From: Novacetimonas maltaceti
GTDB taxonomy: Bacteria > Pseudomonadota > Alphaproteobacteria > Acetobacterales > Acetobacteraceae
Assembly: GCF_002906255.1 (NCBI RefSeq)
Contig: NZ_POTC01000002.1
Coordinates: forward strand, 103,595 to 167,594
DNA length: 64,000 bases
Direction of reading: 5' to 3'
The translations under genes were made by a program, and so were the position numbers. Shown one piece after another: positions 61,683-64,000 of this stretch. Numbering within the stretch: the stretch's first letter is position 1; the number at the start of each line of letters is the position of its first letter. Under the pieces are notes generated by a model. The model worked only from the letters and a program-made list of their open reading frames with translations, was not told the DNA's origin and searched no databases.

Positions 61683-63299
61683 CTACGATTGTGTGGCCTG
61701 CGACATGCTGCGGGTCAGGGCGGCCTCGATCAGGGCGACGGTTTCGCCAGCACCATAAAGCGCGATGAAAATCCCGAAACGCGGCCCTTCCTTCTGCCCG
61801 AGCAGGACTTCGTAAAGGCAGCCGAACCAGGAGCGCAGCGGCTCGAACCCGTGCCGCTTGCCGATCTCGAACACCAGGTTCTGGAAATCGTCGGGCGTGG
61901 CGGTGGCCGCGTCCATCCCACGCAGGGCCTCGGCAAGGTCGGACAGGGCGGCACGTTCCTTCCCCTCGGGCGCGCGGTACTGCTTCGTCGGACGCACGAA
62001 ATCGGCGTAATAGACGATCGCGTGGTCCACCAGTCGCGCCAGCATCGGGTCGCGCGTGGGCGTGGCGTCCGCGTCATAGCGCTGGATGAACTTCCACAGC
62101 ACGTCCGGCGTTTCGGCGTTGGCCACGCTGGCGAGGTTGAGCAGCATGCCGAACGTGATCGGGCTGCCCGCATTGTCGGGGATGTGGCCTGCATGGATGA
62201 ACCATGCCGGGTTGGCCCACAGCGCGGGGTCATCCGCCTTCTGCGCCGCCAGCGCGCGCGTCACGTTGGCGAGGTATTCGTCTGTCGCCTTGGGGATCAC
62301 GTCGAAAAACAGCCGCTTCGCGCGCTGCGGGGCGTTGAACATGTACTGCCCCAGGCTTTCGGGCGGGGCATAACGCAGCCATTCCTCCACCGAAATGCCG
62401 TTGCCCTTCGACTTGGAGATCTTCTGCCCGTTTTCATCAAGGAACAGTTCGTAGGTCAGGCCCGCCGGAGCGCGCCCGCCAAGGATGCGGCAGATCTTCC
62501 CCGACAGGCGCACGCTGTCGATCAGGTCCTTGCCCGACATTTCATAATCGACGCCCAGAGCATACCACCGCATGGCCCAGTCGGCCTTCCACTGCATCTT
62601 GGCATGGCCGCCGGTCACCGGGGTCTCGAACGTCTCGCCGTCCTCATCGGTCCAGCGCACGGTCCCCGCGACCGGGTCGATCGCATCCATGCGCACCTGC
62701 ATCACCTGCCCGGTGCGCGGGTGGATCGGCAGGACGGGGGAATAGGTGGCGCGCCGTTCCGCGCCCAGCGTGGGCGCGATGACGGCCACGATCTCGTCAT
62801 GCACCTCCAGCACGCGCTTCAGGGCCGCATCGAAACGGCCGCCTTCGTAATAGGCGGTGGAGGACGCGAATTCGTAGTCGAAGCCGAAACTGTCGAGGAA
62901 GGCCTGGAGCCGGGCATTGTTGTGCGCGGCAAACGATTCATGCGTGCCGAACGGGTCGGGCACGCGCGACAGCGGCCTGCCGATATACTGGCGCAGCATG
63001 TCCTGGTTGGGGACATTGTCGGGCACCTTGCGCAGGGCATCCATGTCATCGGAAAATGCCAGCAGGCGCGTCGGCTTGCCGGTGATGGCGCCAAAGGCCT
63101 GACGGACCCATGACGTGCGCGCGACCTCGCCAAACGTGCCGATATGCGGCAGGCCCGATGGCCCGTACCCGGTTTCCAGCAGGACGGGACGTTCGACGCT
63201 GACGGCCCTGTCACCGACATGGGCCGCGAGTTTTGCGGCTTCCTCGAAAGGCCATGCCTTGGGCAGCGGGGAGGAGGGAATGCGATACTGTTCTGACAT
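61683..63299 (-). CDS. lysK: Class I lysyl-tRNA synthetase
   Basis: This 538-residue enzyme charges tRNA-Lys using the class I (Rossmann) fold, unlike the class II LysS of most bacteria. The HIGH motif is PHIGTFGE (about residue 51) and the KMSKS motif is KISKSKGNG (about 290). TGYGPSGLPHIGTFGEVART and TRLLAFSDDMDALRKVPDNVPN are diagnostic for LysRS1. Alphaproteobacteria generally use this form. It lies 55 bases upstream of the mprF-like gene on the same strand and is divergent from the helicase gene at the window end. Confidence 0.97.
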   Translation of the reverse strand: MSEQYRIPSSPLPKAWPFEEAAKLAAHVGDRAVSVERPVLLETGYGPSGLPHIGTFGEVARTSWVRQAFGAITGKPTRLLAFSDDMDALRKVPDNVPNQDMLRQYIGRPLSRVPDPFGTHESFAAHNNARLQAFLDSFGFDYEFASSTAYYEGGRFDAALKRVLEVHDEIVAVIAPTLGAERRATYSPVLPIHPRTGQVMQVRMDAIDPVAGTVRWTDEDGETFETPVTGGHAKMQWKADWAMRWYALGVDYEMSGKDLIDSVRLSGKICRILGGRAPAGLTYELFLDENGQKISKSKGNGISVEEWLRYAPPESLGQYMFNAPQRAKRLFFDVIPKATDEYLANVTRALAAQKADDPALWANPAWFIHAGHIPDNAGSPITFGMLLNLASVANAETPDVLWKFIQRYDADATPTRDPMLARLVDHAIVYYADFVRPTKQYRAPEGKERAALSDLAEALRGMDAATATPDDFQNLVFEIGKRHGFEPLRSWFGCLYEVLLGQKEGPRFGIFIALYGAGETVALIEAALTRSMSQATQS

Positions 63300-63428
63300 G
63301 GGGCCGAAAGCTATGAATTGCGGAAGGGCGGGTCAATCGTCACCTTACACCATAATTGGCGGCAAAGATAACTTCCGTTACAGGGAACAGGCGACATCCG
63401 CGCATATGTGCCCTATATGTTCACGATC

Positions 63429-64000
63429 ATGACAGCCCCCCCGTCCCTGCCGGATACCGCGCCTGCCCTGATCGTCAGACATGACGCCTGTTCGGTCCTG
63501 ACGCCCGACGGGGAGATCCTGTCGCTTTCGCATGACGACGTGCGGCGCGAACTGCAGCACTGGCCCGCGCCCGTGGTCATCCATGCGCCCGCCACCGCGC
63601 GCAGGCTCGACCTGCCGCCACCGGGACAGCCAACGCCATGGCTGGACCTGCTGGAACTGTTCGCCTTCGCCATGCCCGCGCGGACCGTGCCCCCCACGGT
63701 GCGGGGACTGGCGCGCGCGCTCGACTTCCCGCTGGCCCGCGTCGAAAATGCGGAAGCGGACCTGCTGCTGGACATGGCCGACGGACTGCTCGAACGCATC
63801 GCGCGCCAGCGTGATGGCGAACATGGCCCGATGATGGCCGCGCTGGCGTTCAGGATGCGCCAGATGGGCTGGGCCTGGGGGGAGAGCGTATGCCATGCGC
63901 TGCATGTCGGCGCGAGCATCCCCGCCGAACAGATCCAGCCCAATGACGCCCTGCGCGTGTGGCGCACCCTGCCCAAGTGGGAGGATGCCGCCCCCCGGCC
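63429..64000 (+). CDS. N-terminal part of an ATP-dependent DNA helicase (DinG-like), cut by the window edge
   Basis: The frame from ATG 63429 is open for 190 codons and runs off the window. It reads MTAPPSLPDTAPALIVRHDA, then CSVLTPDGEILSLSHDDVRR, VVIHAPATARRLDLP, LDLLELFAFAMPARTVPPTV and RGLARALDFPLARVENAEAD. This matches the N-terminal region that precedes the helicase domain in alphaproteobacterial DinG-like ATP-dependent helicases. The ATP-binding motifs lie beyond the window, so the call rests on this leader region alone. An ATG at 63417 would add four residues. It is divergent from lysK. Confidence 0.65.
   Translation, partial: MTAPPSLPDTAPALIVRHDACSVLTPDGEILSLSHDDVRRELQHWPAPVVIHAPATARRLDLPPPGQPTPWLDLLELFAFAMPARTVPPTVRGLARALDFPLARVENAEADLLLDMADGLLERIARQRDGEHGPMMAALAFRMRQMGWAWGESVCHALHVGASIPAEQIQPNDALRVWRTLPKWEDAAPR

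Noticed and set aside
1..64000. CRISPR arrays, tRNA or rRNA genes, prophage or insertion sequences
   Set aside because: No regularly spaced repeats, cloverleaf-type sequences, integrases or transposases were found on either strand by reading.

Overview
The window is one contiguous stretch of GC-rich alphaproteobacterial chromosome. The gene content points to an acetic acid bacterium of the Komagataeibacter/Gluconacetobacter type. The strongest marker is the membrane-bound PQQ alcohol dehydrogenase (adhA plus the triheme subunit adhB), lying near a cyoABCD-type ubiquinol oxidase. A class I lysyl-tRNA synthetase, TrcR (DUF1013), HdaA and the SUV3-like helicase/S4/FdxA gene order support Alphaproteobacteria. 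I saw no rRNA, tRNA, CRISPR, prophage or insertion sequence.

Layout. 0-3 kb: trcR, two small YdcH/DUF465 proteins, purE-purK. 3-9 kb: two RadC-like genes around a HAD phosphatase, then uvrD/pcrA-prmA-GNAT. 9-12 kb: an aminopeptidase P and an NAD-type isocitrate dehydrogenase with a possible structured leader and a strong terminator. 12.2-21.2 kb, minus strand: a tightly coupled nine-gene operon for urate/allantoin breakdown (flavin monooxygenase-like gene, atzG-like, atzE-like amidase, oxamate amidohydrolase-like, allantoate amidohydrolase, ureidoglycine-glyoxylate aminotransferase, puuE, OHCU decarboxylase, HIU hydrolase). A LysR regulator and a dihydropyrimidinase-like protein that has lost its metal ligands lie upstream. 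24-31 kb: ppx, ppk and hdaA on minus, divergent from purM-purN, then ndk. 31-36 kb: an ABC-F ATPase, an AI-2E-type transporter, a second HAD phosphatase and an unknown membrane-anchored protein. 36-40.5 kb: a small polysaccharide-initiation locus (DegT aminotransferase, WbpM-like dehydratase, WbpL-like transferase). 40.5-46.7 kb: a secreted unknown, MarR, an M17 aminopeptidase, the SUV3-like helicase, an S4 protein and fdxA. 46.8-57.2 kb: cyoABCD, a Bax-inhibitor-1 protein, thpR and adhAB. 57.3-64 kb: a sirtuin, a uracil-DNA-glycosylase-like protein, marC, a short MprF-like flippase, lysK and the start of a DinG-like helicase cut by the window edge.

How the genes work together. AdhAB passes electrons from ethanol to ubiquinone and the Cyo oxidase burns the quinol, so part of the ethanol respiratory chain sits within about 10 kb. 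The purine operon can take 5-hydroxyisourate through allantoin and ureidoglycine toward oxalurate/oxamate and ammonia. It holds no recognisable urate oxidase, which makes its first gene, a two-Rossmann flavoprotein, the candidate for that step. PurE, PurK, PurM and PurN supply the opposite, biosynthetic direction.

The most unusual non-genic feature is a dispersed palindromic element of about 60-85 bp, present in at least five places. Four of these lie between the 3' ends of converging genes. Its hairpin stems appear to be kept by compensating base changes.
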